A stretch of DNA of 64,000 nucleotides from Desulfosporosinus cupriresistens (GCF_001707885.1 NZ_MASS01000021.1:1-64000); one strand, 5' to 3'. Shown: positions 14,848-24,600, counted from the stretch's first letter. Notes: a model not told the origin generated them from the sequence alone. A program made the numbers and translations.

Positions 14848-17544
14848 CTATGATTCTTGCTGAGCAATGAACTCCGCAAGTTTTCTTTGAAGAACTCTTA
14901 GGTCAACTGGTTTAGAAATATAATCATTACAACCTGCCTGAAAAAACTCCTGAACGTCGTCTTTGAAAGTGCTGGCAGTTTGCATGATCACATGAAGTTC
15001 TTTCAAGGCTGAATTCCCACGAATTCGTTTAAGGGTCGTGATGCCATCCATGACCGGCATTTGAGAGTCTAACAGGATCATACTGAAGCTTTCCGCTCGG
15101 AGCATTTCAAGTGCAATCTCTCCGTTTTCGGCGTTCTTGTATTTCAAATATAACTGGTCAAGACAATGTCCGATCAGTTTCCGGTTCTCTACGTTATCGT
15201 CTACCACTAGAATCAGTAATTTACCTACTGCATGCTTCCTTTTTTCTAACTGTAGCCGTTCCATATCAAAATACTTTTTGGGAATCAACGCTAGCATTTC
15301 CTTTGCAGAGGAGAACTCCTTCCTAACCTTCTCCATGTCAGGAGGCTTCATACCCAGTTCAGTATCCATGTCGGAGACCTTCAGACAAACCTCACTCATA
15401 CGCAGGGTCCCAGTGCTACCTTTCAGGGAATGAGTCAGGAACTGAATGTTTTCCATCACATGATCTACTAGGGCATTCTCCAACGCTTGTACTCTAACAG
15501 CAATATCACTCAGGCAGTCCAGTAGAATCTGAGAGGTTCCCATTTCGACTTCTGCTTTTTCAAGCCATCTTTTCATCATGGCTCTTCCGAAGACCTCCCT
15601 GCCTTGGATTACTTGACTGATAAACCCGTATAAGTCAATTTCTTGAGATGTCTTTCCGTATTTCAAAGCGTTAGTGTCCGCCTGAAAACTGATTCGATCC
15701 CCGCTAAATTCCTGCAGGAAGATAACTGGAAGGAACGAAGTACGAAAATCCTGTTTCAAATCTTTAGCCAATAGCTTCATCTTGTCACTTCCAATAGACT
15801 CATACATCAAGATAAGGTCAGCACCAGCAAAAAGAATTCTATCTTTAGTTTTGGAATCACAAGGAAGTACTTTTACACTCAAACCATCAAAAGAACACAC
15901 CTTAACTATATTCATGACAACTTCCTCTGTCGCTTCATTCCCGTCAACCACAAGGAACATGACCCAACCCTTGCTATTCGGTTCGGAAGTCAAGGCAGCC
16001 GGTTCTATCTGATCCTGTTTTTGCATTTCCACAGTCCCGACTGGTATTGATACAACAAATTCCGAACCGCTTACAGTACTTCTTTCAACCCTAATTGTCC
16101 CCCCCATTAATTCCAACAGGTTTTTCGTAATGGAAAGTCCTAGACCAGTCCCGCCATATTTTCTTGCATAAGAAGTTTCCACCTGCTCGAAAGGCGAGAA
16201 AATAGTTTCCTGTTTTGCCTCTGGGATACCAATACCGGTATCCTTTACAATGATTTCAAGCTGTCCATTTAGGTAGGATACCTGAATGCTCACTCCACCG
16301 GACTCGATGAATTTGAATGCATTCCCGGTGAGATTAACCAGCACTTGCATGAGACGGTGTTCATCACCAACGATGATTTCAGGAACAGCAGGATTAATAT
16401 ACACCTCCCAGGAGAGGTGTCGTTCTTGTGATTTAAGAACGAACATTTTCTTAAGGTTTTCGAACAATTTGTGAATGAAAAAACTGCTTTGTTCAATTAC
16501 TACCATGCCTGCTTCGATCTTGGAAAACTCTAGAATATTATTGACTAGGCTCAGGAGATGGTCGCCGGCATTTATTATGATCTCGAGCTTTTCCAGCTTT
16601 TCAGGTTCCTTTTCCTCCTCAAACAAGAGATTGGCAAACCCTAGAATGGAATTGAGAGGTGTACGGATCTCATGGGACATATTTGCCAAAAAACTACTTT
16701 TCATGTTATTGGCTAATTCCGCCGCATTTTTTGCCTCTTTAAGTTCAATTTCATTAAACGTTAATTCACGAATGATCAGGTTATAGGGCTCTACAATCCC
16801 GATCTTTACTATAGCCCTGTACATTAGGTAGAAAGAGAGGATTTTAAAGTAATGTCCAACCATATTAAGAATGCCATAGTTATCTGAATAAAGTGTAAAA
16901 GACAGTTCTTGTAAGATCGTAAAAATCATCGCGGCAATCAGCAATGTGTAAATTTTTTCATCAAAGTTCCTTCTGTTTTTCCAGAGAAACAAGATTCCTG
17001 CCACTAAAGTAAGGCAGATAACGTATTCACTCATGATCTTAAATTCTGTTTGTCCCTGGTTAGCTATAAAACAAACAGGGAATATCTTCCATATATAGAT
17101 AGAGACCATAAGGATCACCGTTATCACCAAATATATTGTCATTATTCCTAGAATCCCAACCCTATTTATAATCTGATTCACCCTACTCGGCCATGCAAAT
17201 GCAACTAGAAGGGTTAAACTTTCCATATATCGGGCTGCAATCCACAACTGATTGGCATAAAAGTCATAGTCTTTAAAAATATTCATTCCCTGATATGATA
17301 AGGTATGTAAAAGGTCAATTATCGCAATGAAAAGATAACCAATGCTAATAAATACTAGTGCCTTGTTCTTCATGTATTTGTTCGAATTCCACATAATGAG
17401 GAATAGTGTAACAGCTATAATGATGCTAAATAATTCCGCTAATGAATGAAAGAGCAAGTAATTGTCCCTTTCTAAAATGTAAAGTCCAGCTATTACAGAT
17501 ACACCGCTAACTAAATATGCTAGAGTTTTTCTTTTACTCTCCAT
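14848..17544 (-). CDS. Membrane hybrid histidine kinase: MASE3-like sensor, HisKA, HATPase, Hpt, receiver
   Basis: 898 residues from the ATG at 17544, which has AAGGAAG 6 bases upstream; an in-frame ATG at 17592 lacks spacing. The N-terminal 240 residues are a multi-span MASE3-type domain (HSLAELFSIIIAVTLF; LLHTLSYQGMN). The phosphoacceptor is in LANMSHEIRTPLNSILGF near 305. The ATPase domain has VLVNLTGNAFKF, DTGIGIP, GGTGLGLSI. Residues about 520-630 look like a degenerate receiver. An Hpt motif (THSLKGSTGTLR) lies near 690, and a C-terminal receiver has LLDSQMPVMDG. A full phosphorelay in one chain; the ligand is unknown. Confidence 0.88.
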   Translation of the reverse strand: MESKRKTLAYLVSGVSVIAGLYILERDNYLLFHSLAELFSIIIAVTLFLIMWNSNKYMKNKALVFISIGYLFIAIIDLLHTLSYQGMNIFKDYDFYANQLWIAARYMESLTLLVAFAWPSRVNQIINRVGILGIMTIYLVITVILMVSIYIWKIFPVCFIANQGQTEFKIMSEYVICLTLVAGILFLWKNRRNFDEKIYTLLIAAMIFTILQELSFTLYSDNYGILNMVGHYFKILSFYLMYRAIVKIGIVEPYNLIIRELTFNEIELKEAKNAAELANNMKSSFLANMSHEIRTPLNSILGFANLLFEEEKEPEKLEKLEIIINAGDHLLSLVNNILEFSKIEAGMVVIEQSSFFIHKLFENLKKMFVLKSQERHLSWEVYINPAVPEIIVGDEHRLMQVLVNLTGNAFKFIESGGVSIQVSYLNGQLEIIVKDTGIGIPEAKQETIFSPFEQVETSYARKYGGTGLGLSITKNLLELMGGTIRVERSTVSGSEFVVSIPVGTVEMQKQDQIEPAALTSEPNSKGWVMFLVVDGNEATEEVVMNIVKVCSFDGLSVKVLPCDSKTKDRILFAGADLILMYESIGSDKMKLLAKDLKQDFRTSFLPVIFLQEFSGDRISFQADTNALKYGKTSQEIDLYGFISQVIQGREVFGRAMMKRWLEKAEVEMGTSQILLDCLSDIAVRVQALENALVDHVMENIQFLTHSLKGSTGTLRMSEVCLKVSDMDTELGMKPPDMEKVRKEFSSAKEMLALIPKKYFDMERLQLEKRKHAVGKLLILVVDDNVENRKLIGHCLDQLYLKYKNAENGEIALEMLRAESFSMILLDSQMPVMDGITTLKRIRGNSALKELHVIMQTASTFKDDVQEFFQAGCNDYISKPVDLRVLQRKLAEFIAQQES

Positions 17545-17754
17545 AAAACACTTCCTTAGGCTAAGATTTAGTCCGATGAAATTATTGAACATAGCCTCGC
17601 ACCAACAATTTGATATAAGGTTCTTAATTTGATAAATGATAATAATAATCCTTCTTTCCCGAAAAATTTAGTTTCTTACCTTAATAAATTAACATTCCTA
17701 TAAAACCAAAAAACTCAATTTATTAATACAACTTATTAATCTAAAAGGAAAACG

Positions 17755-17790
17755 AAAATAAGGCCGGAAACAATGTTTCCAGCCTTTACT
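17755..17790 (-). terminator. Terminator of the PAS hybrid kinase gene
   Basis: On the minus strand AAGGCTGGAAACA / TTTCCGGCCTT form a stem around a short loop, followed by ATTTTCGTTTT. It lies 27-60 bases past the stop at 17817. Confidence 0.8.
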
Positions 17791-17816
17791 GATAATCAAA
17801 TTGGGATAACCTCACC

Positions 17817-20543
17817 TTAGTTTTTTGCCCATTTCTCGACCATATCATAAAATGCACTTGTTTCAACAGGCTTAGTTAAGTAATCATCCATTCCCGCATT
17901 AAGACAGGTTTCCCTTACTCCTTTTAGAGCATTGGCAGTCATAGCTATAATGGGAGTGTGTTTACCTACTTTGATCTCTAATTGTCTTATTGCTGCTGTC
18001 GTTTTATAACCATCTAATACTGGCATCTGACAATCCATAATAATAACATTAAATTCCTGTTTTTGATAAGCATCAATAGCGGCTTTCCCATCCTCGGCCA
18101 AAACAACCTTCCAGCCTTTGCGTATTGAAAACTTTTCAATCACCATCCGGATGATTTCATCATCCTCGACAACTAGAAGTTTTAACAACTTTTCACTACA
18201 ATTCCCTGAATTATGGCCTTCATTTTTGGGGCCGTCTTTTTTAACCTCAGGCCTTTCCAATACACAAGTGAAATAAAATGTACAGCCTTCATTCACTTCA
18301 CTTTCCACCCATATTTCACCATTCATTTTCTCTGTTAACCCCTTGCATATGGCGAGTCCAAGTCCAGTCCCCCCATAATTACGGGTTGTCGAACTGTCTG
18401 CTTGACTAAAGCTTTTAAAAAGCTCACTGATTTTATCCTGTGTTATTCCAATCCCAGTGTCTCTAACCGAAAACTCTAATTTGATTTCTTTGAAGCCAAT
18501 GTCTGCAACCTTGCGGATTACAAGATCGATTCTACCTTCATGTGTGAACTTCAAAGCATTTCCAATCAAGTTGGATAGAATTTGCCTCAATTTAAAAGAG
18601 TCCCCTATAAGATAGTCGGGTACATTACTTTCGATATGCATCTCCAATTCGATCGATTTATTAAGAACAGCAGGACTGAACAGCATTTCAAGATTACTAA
18701 TCAACTCAGTCAATTTAAACGTTACTTTTTCCAGTTTCAGTTTTCCATCTTCAATTTTTGAATAATCAAGGATATCATTAATTACTTTAAGTAGTAACTC
18801 TGAAGATGTTATACAGACCTTAATAAAGTGAAATTGCTCTTCATCTAATTGAGACATTTGCAAAAGTTGTAAAATCCCCATAACCCCTGTCATGGGCGTC
18901 CTGATCTCATGAGACATATGTGCCAGAAAATTACTCTTGGCTATATTAGCATTTTCGGCGTCTACTTTTGCCTTGACTAGCTCAGCCTCAACCTCACAAT
19001 GCTCTTGAATCTCTTCCTCCAGTATCGCATTTGTCTCTTCGAGTATAGCATTTGTTTTTACCAGTTGGTTGTTTAAGCTTTTTATTTCATCTTCGGCTTG
19101 CTGACGATGGGTAATATCAGCAAAACTCATAAGACTGGCCACTATTTGTCCACTTGTGTCTTTGACCGGAGTTCCAAAAACCTCGAGCAAGACTTTCTTG
19201 CCATCTGGATGAACTACGACCAAATCATTTACATTACAGCTTTCTCCAGACATGCCCCGAATAATGGGCATTTCTTTATACGGATATGGTTCATTTGTAC
19301 CAAGTTTGAAAACCGGAAAAGCATTAGATAAACTCCCGAAGCTGGCATCAGTGGGAAAATCACGACCAGTTAATTGTTTTGCGCGTTTATTTGTAATAAT
19401 TACCTTTCCGGAAGGAACCTCAATCATTGATACCCCTACATTTAAGTTGTTTAGCAGTGTACTCATGAGCTTGTTTTTATTTGCTAAGTCATTTTCTATA
19501 CTCGTTCGTTCCGCTATTTCTTCTTCAAGTACGGCATTAGTTTCCTCAAGATTTGCGGTTCTAGAGGCTACAACTTCTGCAAGGTCATTATTCATTTGTT
19601 TAAGTTTATCTTCCGCGATTTTTCTATGAGAAATATCATAAATAGTAGAGCGACTCATAATAAATCTTCCATTTTCATCTTTTATAGTCGTGCCGCTCAA
19701 AAGAACTGGAAGAAATGTACCATCTTTATGTTTAATTTCAAATTCCAACTCATTAACCGATTGACTCTTCAAAAACCGTTTAAAACTTTCCACGTAATTT
19801 GCTTTAGTACTTGGAGTTATAAATTCCGCAAACTCCTTACCAAGAACCTCTTCTCTAGAGTATCCTAACCATTTAAGCTCAGTATCGTTGATACGAAGAA
19901 TCTTTCCATTTTGATCCAAGGAGTGATAACCACAAGGTGCATTTTCATAGAGGTCTCTAATTTCCACCATTGACTTATTTAAACTATCCTCGATCTTCAT
20001 TCTTTCTGAAATTTCTTCTTCTAAACCAGCATTCAATTCTTCAAGTTGCTGATTAGCTGCTTGCAGTTGTCTCGTTCTCTCAATGACCTTAAGTTCAAGT
20101 TTTTTGTTGAGACTGATAATTTCCTCTTCTGCGTTGATTCTATCTGTAACATTATGAACAATGGAATATAACAATTTTGTGTCATCTATAATAATGGGGC
20201 CACTATAGACTTCCACACTTCTAATTTCCTCATTTGAGAGCTTATGTTTAAAAAGGAACATGTGTCTATTTTCATTTTTGGCTTTATGCATTTCTTCTAA
20301 CACTTGTTCATGGTTAAGTATATTAATTTGACTTATCTTCATATTCAATAAATCGGTACGTCTATATCCATAAAAATCGCAAGCGGCTGAGTTAGCATCG
20401 ATAATTTCTCCGGTTTCAGGGTTTATCAGAAGCATAATGGAGTGATTGTTTGTAAATAAACTAGCATATATTGAATCGCATGGTGGTCTATGTACGCGTG
20501 AATTTCCCTCGTTATTAATTACAAGGCCATCCGCTGTATTCAT
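17817..20543 (-). CDS. Cytoplasmic triple-PAS hybrid histidine kinase with receiver
   Basis: 908 residues, no membrane segments. PAS domains at about 25-135 (LINPETGEIIDANSAACDFYGY), 190-305 (CGYHSLDQNGKILRIND) and 365-485 (VSMIEVPSGKVIITNKRA), separated by coiled coils with the repeated AxLEEEI pattern. Phosphoacceptor LAHMSHEIRTPMTGVMG near 555. The ATPase domain has ILSNLIGNALKFT, DTGIGIT and GGTGLGLAI. C-terminal receiver with VVEDDEIIR and IIMDCQMPVLDG. A redox or small-molecule sensor is plausible because PAS domains often bind heme or flavin, but no specific cofactor residue is evident. The output is unknown; the response regulator at 13161 is a candidate. Confidence 0.9.
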   Translation of the reverse strand: MNTADGLVINNEGNSRVHRPPCDSIYASLFTNNHSIMLLINPETGEIIDANSAACDFYGYRRTDLLNMKISQINILNHEQVLEEMHKAKNENRHMFLFKHKLSNEEIRSVEVYSGPIIIDDTKLLYSIVHNVTDRINAEEEIISLNKKLELKVIERTRQLQAANQQLEELNAGLEEEISERMKIEDSLNKSMVEIRDLYENAPCGYHSLDQNGKILRINDTELKWLGYSREEVLGKEFAEFITPSTKANYVESFKRFLKSQSVNELEFEIKHKDGTFLPVLLSGTTIKDENGRFIMSRSTIYDISHRKIAEDKLKQMNNDLAEVVASRTANLEETNAVLEEEIAERTSIENDLANKNKLMSTLLNNLNVGVSMIEVPSGKVIITNKRAKQLTGRDFPTDASFGSLSNAFPVFKLGTNEPYPYKEMPIIRGMSGESCNVNDLVVVHPDGKKVLLEVFGTPVKDTSGQIVASLMSFADITHRQQAEDEIKSLNNQLVKTNAILEETNAILEEEIQEHCEVEAELVKAKVDAENANIAKSNFLAHMSHEIRTPMTGVMGILQLLQMSQLDEEQFHFIKVCITSSELLLKVINDILDYSKIEDGKLKLEKVTFKLTELISNLEMLFSPAVLNKSIELEMHIESNVPDYLIGDSFKLRQILSNLIGNALKFTHEGRIDLVIRKVADIGFKEIKLEFSVRDTGIGITQDKISELFKSFSQADSSTTRNYGGTGLGLAICKGLTEKMNGEIWVESEVNEGCTFYFTCVLERPEVKKDGPKNEGHNSGNCSEKLLKLLVVEDDEIIRMVIEKFSIRKGWKVVLAEDGKAAIDAYQKQEFNVIIMDCQMPVLDGYKTTAAIRQLEIKVGKHTPIIAMTANALKGVRETCLNAGMDDYLTKPVETSAFYDMVEKWAKN

Positions 20544-20705
20544 AAGCCTCAGTCTCCTTTAATTGATCAAGATTAATTAAAAATTTCAATGGTTGTTCAT
20601 TCATAAACTTAATATAGCAAATACGGTGTCAATTGTCATACAAACACTTTGTGTTTTAATAGTTTAATACGCTTTTATTACTCTGATTGTTATTGCTGCT
20701 ATTAA

Positions 20706-20750
20706 AATGATAACAGAAAAAAATGCCATAATAATGACATTTTTCTTGCA
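20706..20750 (-). repeat. Conserved hairpin element, copy 2 (downstream of the peroxiredoxin gene)
   Basis: Same stem AAAAATGCCAT / ATGACATTTTT (20719-20729, 20734-20744) as at 13099, with loop AATA instead of TATT. The flanks ATAACA and TTCTTGCATTT are conserved too. It can act as the minus-strand terminator of the peroxiredoxin gene. The rest of the 20544-20882 gap holds the kinase promoter region, and a GGCTTTGCAAAGCC palindrome just after the peroxiredoxin stop. Confidence 0.65.
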
Positions 20751-20882
20751 TTTGAGATCGATTCTATTAAATCATTCTTACTTTATCTTTATATCCTTGG
20801 CTCCATCAAAAATAAAGAAATAAGTTAGGCATTACTTCAATAAACTCTAGCCATTTTACCTTAAGGCTTTGCAAAGCCATGT

Positions 20883-21341
20883 TTATCTTAATTGCCGAAT
20901 GACCTCTTCGACATCTGGAAGTTGATGGATATCATAAACTTTTATCCACATAACTTTGCCGTTTTCATTGACAATCACATTTGCCCGTTCGGAGAATCCT
21001 TCCAATTCACGAAACAAGCCATAGGCTTTGGCGACTGCCCCATGTGGCCAGAAGTCCGAGGGCAACTTAAGATTGGAAATCTTAAGTTCTTTGGCCCAGG
21101 CATTTTTAGAAGGGACAGGATCAACACTTAACCCCAACGGAATTGTACCAAGTGCTTCAAATCGTGCGTAATTAGTTTCTAATGATTTCATCTGTTCAGC
21201 GCAAACATTGGTCCAGGCTAAAGGGTGCCAGGAAAGTAAAATTTTTTTATCCTTGTAATCGTTTAAGCTTACCATATTACCGCGGTTATCCTTTAAATTA
21301 AAAACCGGGGCACTAGCTCCAATAGTAATTGGATAATCCAT
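20883..21341 (-). CDS. Peroxiredoxin (AhpC/TSA family), single-cysteine
   Basis: 152 residues with a thioredoxin fold: N-terminal APVFNLKDNRGNMVSLNDY, then the peroxidatic cysteine C47 in PLAWTNVC, fitting the PxxxTxxC motif. No second cysteine is present, so it works as a 1-Cys type or needs an outside thiol. It reduces peroxides in the cytoplasm. Monocistronic, with an AGG-type site before the ATG. It stands between the signalling block and the KorAB operon, so it fits the oxidative-stress theme with sodA. Confidence 0.9.
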   Translation of the reverse strand: MDYPITIGASAPVFNLKDNRGNMVSLNDYKDKKILLSWHPLAWTNVCAEQMKSLETNYARFEALGTIPLGLSVDPVPSKNAWAKELKISNLKLPSDFWPHGAVAKAYGLFRELEGFSERANVIVNENGKVMWIKVYDIHQLPDVEEVIRQLR

Positions 21342-21462
21342 CGTTTATACCTCCCATTATTATTCATAATTACCCACTGTCGTTCCACTTTAGTTCATAA
21401 ATGTCTGAGGTTGAAGCTGACAGTTTAAGTCAAATTAGAGTTTACGTTTTTATCGATCTAGA

Positions 21463-22344
21463 TCAGAGTGCATCTATTTCTAGCTCCTTCATAAACCTCA
21501 CCGCGTCTCGCGGTTCCCATACTCGGTCGACGAGTGGGGGTCGATCTTTCAGCCAAGAGAGATGATCACTGAAGGTTGGTTTTTCAATGCGGTAGAAAAT
21601 ACCAATGGGTATTTCCTCTCCCCATTCATTAACTTTTTCCATCGCTTGACTGAGATCACCAGAGTCATACTCCTCTGGTAGTTCATAAACACGCTCAGAG
21701 TACCAACTATGAGTATTAATCTTATTGAAACTGACGCAGGGCTGGAGAATATCAATCAAAGCGTAGCCCGGATGGCTTATTGCTTCTTTCATTAAGTAAA
21801 TGAGGTGTTCCTGGCGTCCGCTGAAACCCCGAGCTACAAAACTAGCTCCAGCCGCTAAAGCTAACATTAGCGGGTTAAGTGGTTGGTCTAAATTGCCTTT
21901 CGTCTGGACCCCGGTCACCAATCCAAGGTCTGTCGTCGGTGAAGCCTGCCCTTTGGTCAAAGCATAGATCCTATTGTCATGTACAAAATGGGCTATGTCC
22001 ACATTACGCCGGATATTGTGAATAAAATGATTACCGCCCTCTCCATAAGAATCTCCGTCACCGGAATGAACGATCACCGTTAGTTCAGGATTAATAATTT
22101 TGGCCGCCACTGCAGGTGGCAAAGCACGCCCATGCAAGCCGTTAAAAACGTTGGTCCGTATATAGTGAGGAAGTTTCGCTGCCTGGCCAATACCGGATAC
22201 CATCAGGATTTGTTCGGGGCGCTTATCTAATTCTAACAAGGCCGTTTTGATCGCCGTCAGAATGGAAAAATTTCCACAGCCCGGACACCAAGCGATTTCG
22301 TCGTCTGAATCAAATAGCTCTTTTCTAGTCTCTTCTTTTGTCAC
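21463..22344 (-). CDS. korB: 2-oxoacid:ferredoxin oxidoreductase beta subunit
   Basis: 293 residues; binds thiamine diphosphate and with the alpha/gamma chain oxidatively decarboxylates a 2-oxoacid (probably 2-oxoglutarate) using ferredoxin and CoA. The thiamine motif is HSGDGDSYGEGGNHFIHNIRRN, cut here to its core GDGDSYGEGGN. Cluster cysteines are visible in WCPGCGNF and QPCVSFN. The position that is cysteine in many homologues (SGIGC) is glutamine (SGIGQAAKLPHY), leaving only three cysteines in the chain. It starts inside the end of korA (4-base overlap), so it is translationally coupled. Confidence 0.9.
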   Translation of the reverse strand: MTKEETRKELFDSDDEIAWCPGCGNFSILTAIKTALLELDKRPEQILMVSGIGQAAKLPHYIRTNVFNGLHGRALPPAVAAKIINPELTVIVHSGDGDSYGEGGNHFIHNIRRNVDIAHFVHDNRIYALTKGQASPTTDLGLVTGVQTKGNLDQPLNPLMLALAAGASFVARGFSGRQEHLIYLMKEAISHPGYALIDILQPCVSFNKINTHSWYSERVYELPEEYDSGDLSQAMEKVNEWGEEIPIGIFYRIEKPTFSDHLSWLKDRPPLVDRVWEPRDAVRFMKELEIDAL

Positions 22345-24026
22345 TTCGCTATTACCTCCTTTACCTTGTCCGAGATATACTGCCCGCTCATTGGTCTCCC
22401 ATCATAACGCAAGATGCTGTGCGAACAGACAATCAAGGCTTCCTGACGGATCAGGGTGGCCAGCTGCCCAGTGACGTTCTGTTCCACATTAATCAGTATT
22501 TTGACATTAGGTTCCAAAGTCTTTAAAAGCATAGTTGGTAGCGGATAGATATCTCCGAAGATTAAAGCCCCAATGGAGTACTCTTCTTCCATGAGTTCGA
22601 TCGCTTCTCGAACTGGTCCAGCATTTGACCCCCAAGCTAAAAGCAAGATCTCTGGATCTGTCTGTCCGAAAAACCATGGTTCCTGCACCACGTTCCTTAG
22701 ATTCTCCCAGCGCTGCATCCTTGTTTTCGTCATGGCTACACGCACGCCTGCGGCTTCTGTAATATGACCGCCCTCCGTATGCTCATCACTATCTGCTATT
22801 ACAACCTGAGTTCCGCACCGACCAGGCACTAACCGTGGTGAAATTCCGTCTTCTGTCAATTTGTAGCGTTGATAGGATTGCTGTTGCTTCCATACCTCTT
22901 CCCCAGCTAAAGCGCGCTCAATCGTTAAATTGGAAACAACAAAGGGAGGTATGGTCTGATTGTAATCCCCTAGGTATTGATCTCCAAGCAGAATCACCGG
23001 GATCTGAAATTTGTCCGCAATATTAAAGGCTCGGAATGTTTGATAAAAAGCGTCTTCAGGATCACGCAAAGCTATGACCATGCGCGGAAAATCCCCCTGG
23101 GAAGCCGTTAGGACGAAACTCAGATCACCCTGCTCCGTCCGGGTGGGAAATCCTGTCGCCGGACCCGGACGCTGAATTTCAGCAATCACCAGCGGTGTCT
23201 CCGTCATTGCCGCTAGGCCAAGTCCTTCAACCATCAGGCAAAACCCACCACCGGACGTTGCAGTCATAGCTCTAGCCCCAGCATAAGAAGCTCCAATAGC
23301 CATATTGATAGCCGCGATTTCGTCTTCGGCCTGTTCCACTACAATCCCTGCCGCTTCCATTTTGCTGGCTAAGTAGCTCATGATGCCAGTTGACGGTGTC
23401 ATGGGGTATCCAGAAAAAAAACTAACCCCTGCCGTCAGCGCTCCCAGACCAATCGCTTGATTTCCTGTTACCATAATTCTCGGTTGACTTTCAGGGAGTT
23501 CAATCTTGAATTGTGGTTCAGTCAGTGTGTAACCCATTTCTAATGCCCGTTGGTTAACCTCTAAAATATCCGACTTGAAGATACTATGCAGCTCTGGCCA
23601 GACCGTTTCAAAATCCAAATCAAACAGACGCAGAATCGCGCCCACCGCCACCGTTCCTTCCGTCAATTTCGTCCCAGCTTCGACGGCCTTAGCTTGCAAC
23701 GGAAGCCATAAGGCTTTTCCCTCACTTATCTCCCGACGGTTACCAACGTCACTGACTACTACACCTCTGGCTGATAACCGAGCAGAATGAAACTCTACAG
23801 TTATGGAATCAAGCGCTAAGATAACATCAAGGTTCTCACGATGGGAGTAAATCGGCCGATCCGCAATTCGAATCTGATGAAAGTTGTGTCCGCCACGGAC
23901 ACGAGACATGTAATCTTTATGGGAAAAAATCTCGACACCTTGTTTCTTTAAGATTTGTTCTAGTACTTTTACAGCTGTATCAACCCCTTGACCTGCCGCG
24001 CCGCCCACCAAAATATTGTAATCCAA
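22341..24026 (-). CDS. korA: 2-oxoacid:ferredoxin oxidoreductase fused gamma-alpha subunit
   Basis: 561 residues. The gamma (CoA-side) domain spans about residues 1-180 (VGGAAGQGVDTAVKVLEQIL; DYMSRVRGGHNFHQIRI). The alpha domain follows (VTGNQAIGLGALTAG; FSGYPMTPSTGIMSYLA; EQAEDEIAAINMAIGASYAGARAM). This fusion is common for KorA-type enzymes. It transfers electrons to ferredoxin in the anaerobic incomplete TCA cycle or amino-acid catabolism. First gene of the two-gene operon; the upstream gap 24027-24289 has no structure I recognise. Confidence 0.92.
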   Translation of the reverse strand: MDYNILVGGAAGQGVDTAVKVLEQILKKQGVEIFSHKDYMSRVRGGHNFHQIRIADRPIYSHRENLDVILALDSITVEFHSARLSARGVVVSDVGNRREISEGKALWLPLQAKAVEAGTKLTEGTVAVGAILRLFDLDFETVWPELHSIFKSDILEVNQRALEMGYTLTEPQFKIELPESQPRIMVTGNQAIGLGALTAGVSFFSGYPMTPSTGIMSYLASKMEAAGIVVEQAEDEIAAINMAIGASYAGARAMTATSGGGFCLMVEGLGLAAMTETPLVIAEIQRPGPATGFPTRTEQGDLSFVLTASQGDFPRMVIALRDPEDAFYQTFRAFNIADKFQIPVILLGDQYLGDYNQTIPPFVVSNLTIERALAGEEVWKQQQSYQRYKLTEDGISPRLVPGRCGTQVVIADSDEHTEGGHITEAAGVRVAMTKTRMQRWENLRNVVQEPWFFGQTDPEILLLAWGSNAGPVREAIELMEEEYSIGALIFGDIYPLPTMLLKTLEPNVKILINVEQNVTGQLATLIRQEALIVCSHSILRYDGRPMSGQYISDKVKEVIAK

Positions 24027-24289
24027 GTCCTTCCCCCCTTAAATTAGTGACATCACATCATTGTACTTTACAATTAGCAAAGGATATTTTGCTCTATGGA
24101 GTCTCGCCTTTCAATTCTCCTATAACTAAGTTAACTCTTACTCTTTCTTTCCAATAATCAAATATTCTGAATATTTATCTTACAATCATTCTTGAAAGAC
24201 GTGATTCAAGTAAACTTTCTATCTTTGTTGTAGAACGAATATGTGTTTCTTTTACTGGGAGTTGGATCAGGGGTTGAGATATATGAACA

Positions 24290-24370
24290 TTATTTCGGTA
24301 ATAAACATATCCCTATAAGTAGTACCGCCGATAACACAATAAAAATGATAGATGCCTTTGTATCACTCAT
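24290..24370 (-). CDS. 26-residue single-span membrane peptide
   Basis: ATG at 24370 follows a near-perfect AGGAGG with 7-base spacing; TAA at 24290-24292. The peptide starts MSDTKASIIFIVLSAVL and ends GICLLPK: a short polar head and one hydrophobic helix. No homologue is recognised. The strong ribosome binding site and clean membrane-segment composition argue that it is real. It is in the gap between korA and the WrbA-like gene, all on the minus strand, with a terminator at 24570-24600 upstream. A plus-strand frame over the same place is judged a shadow. Confidence 0.6.
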   Translation of the reverse strand: MSDTKASIIFIVLSAVLLIGICLLPK

Positions 24371-24569
24371 GGTTCATCCTCCTATTATTGTTTACTTATT
24401 GCTTATGTATTACCATTCTACGCGAATTATTAAATTCCTTCCTAATTTAAAATTTATTTATTTTTTTATTTAAAATAATTAAATTTTAGGTTGCTGTTTG
24501 ATAAGAAATCAATTGAGTATGGCCCTTTGGCCTCTATATTAAAAGCGCCTTGCCTAATGAATTGTCGAC

Positions 24570-24600
24570 AAAAAAGTTCCCGCTGTTTGTTCTCAGCGGG
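24570..24600 (-). terminator. Terminator of the WrbA-like gene
   Basis: CCCGCTG / CAGCGGG stem (24579-24585, 24594-24600) with an 8-base loop, followed on the minus strand by AACTTTTTTG. It lies 57 bases past the stop at 24657. Confidence 0.85.

Noticed and set aside
17545..17592. Earlier ATG of the MASE3 hybrid kinase
   Set aside because: No spaced ribosome binding site; the ATG at 17544 has AAGGAAG at 6 bases.
24243..24473. 76-codon plus-strand frame opposite the 26-residue peptide
   Set aside because: No ribosome binding site and no family; the minus-strand micro-ORF explains the hydrophobic composition.
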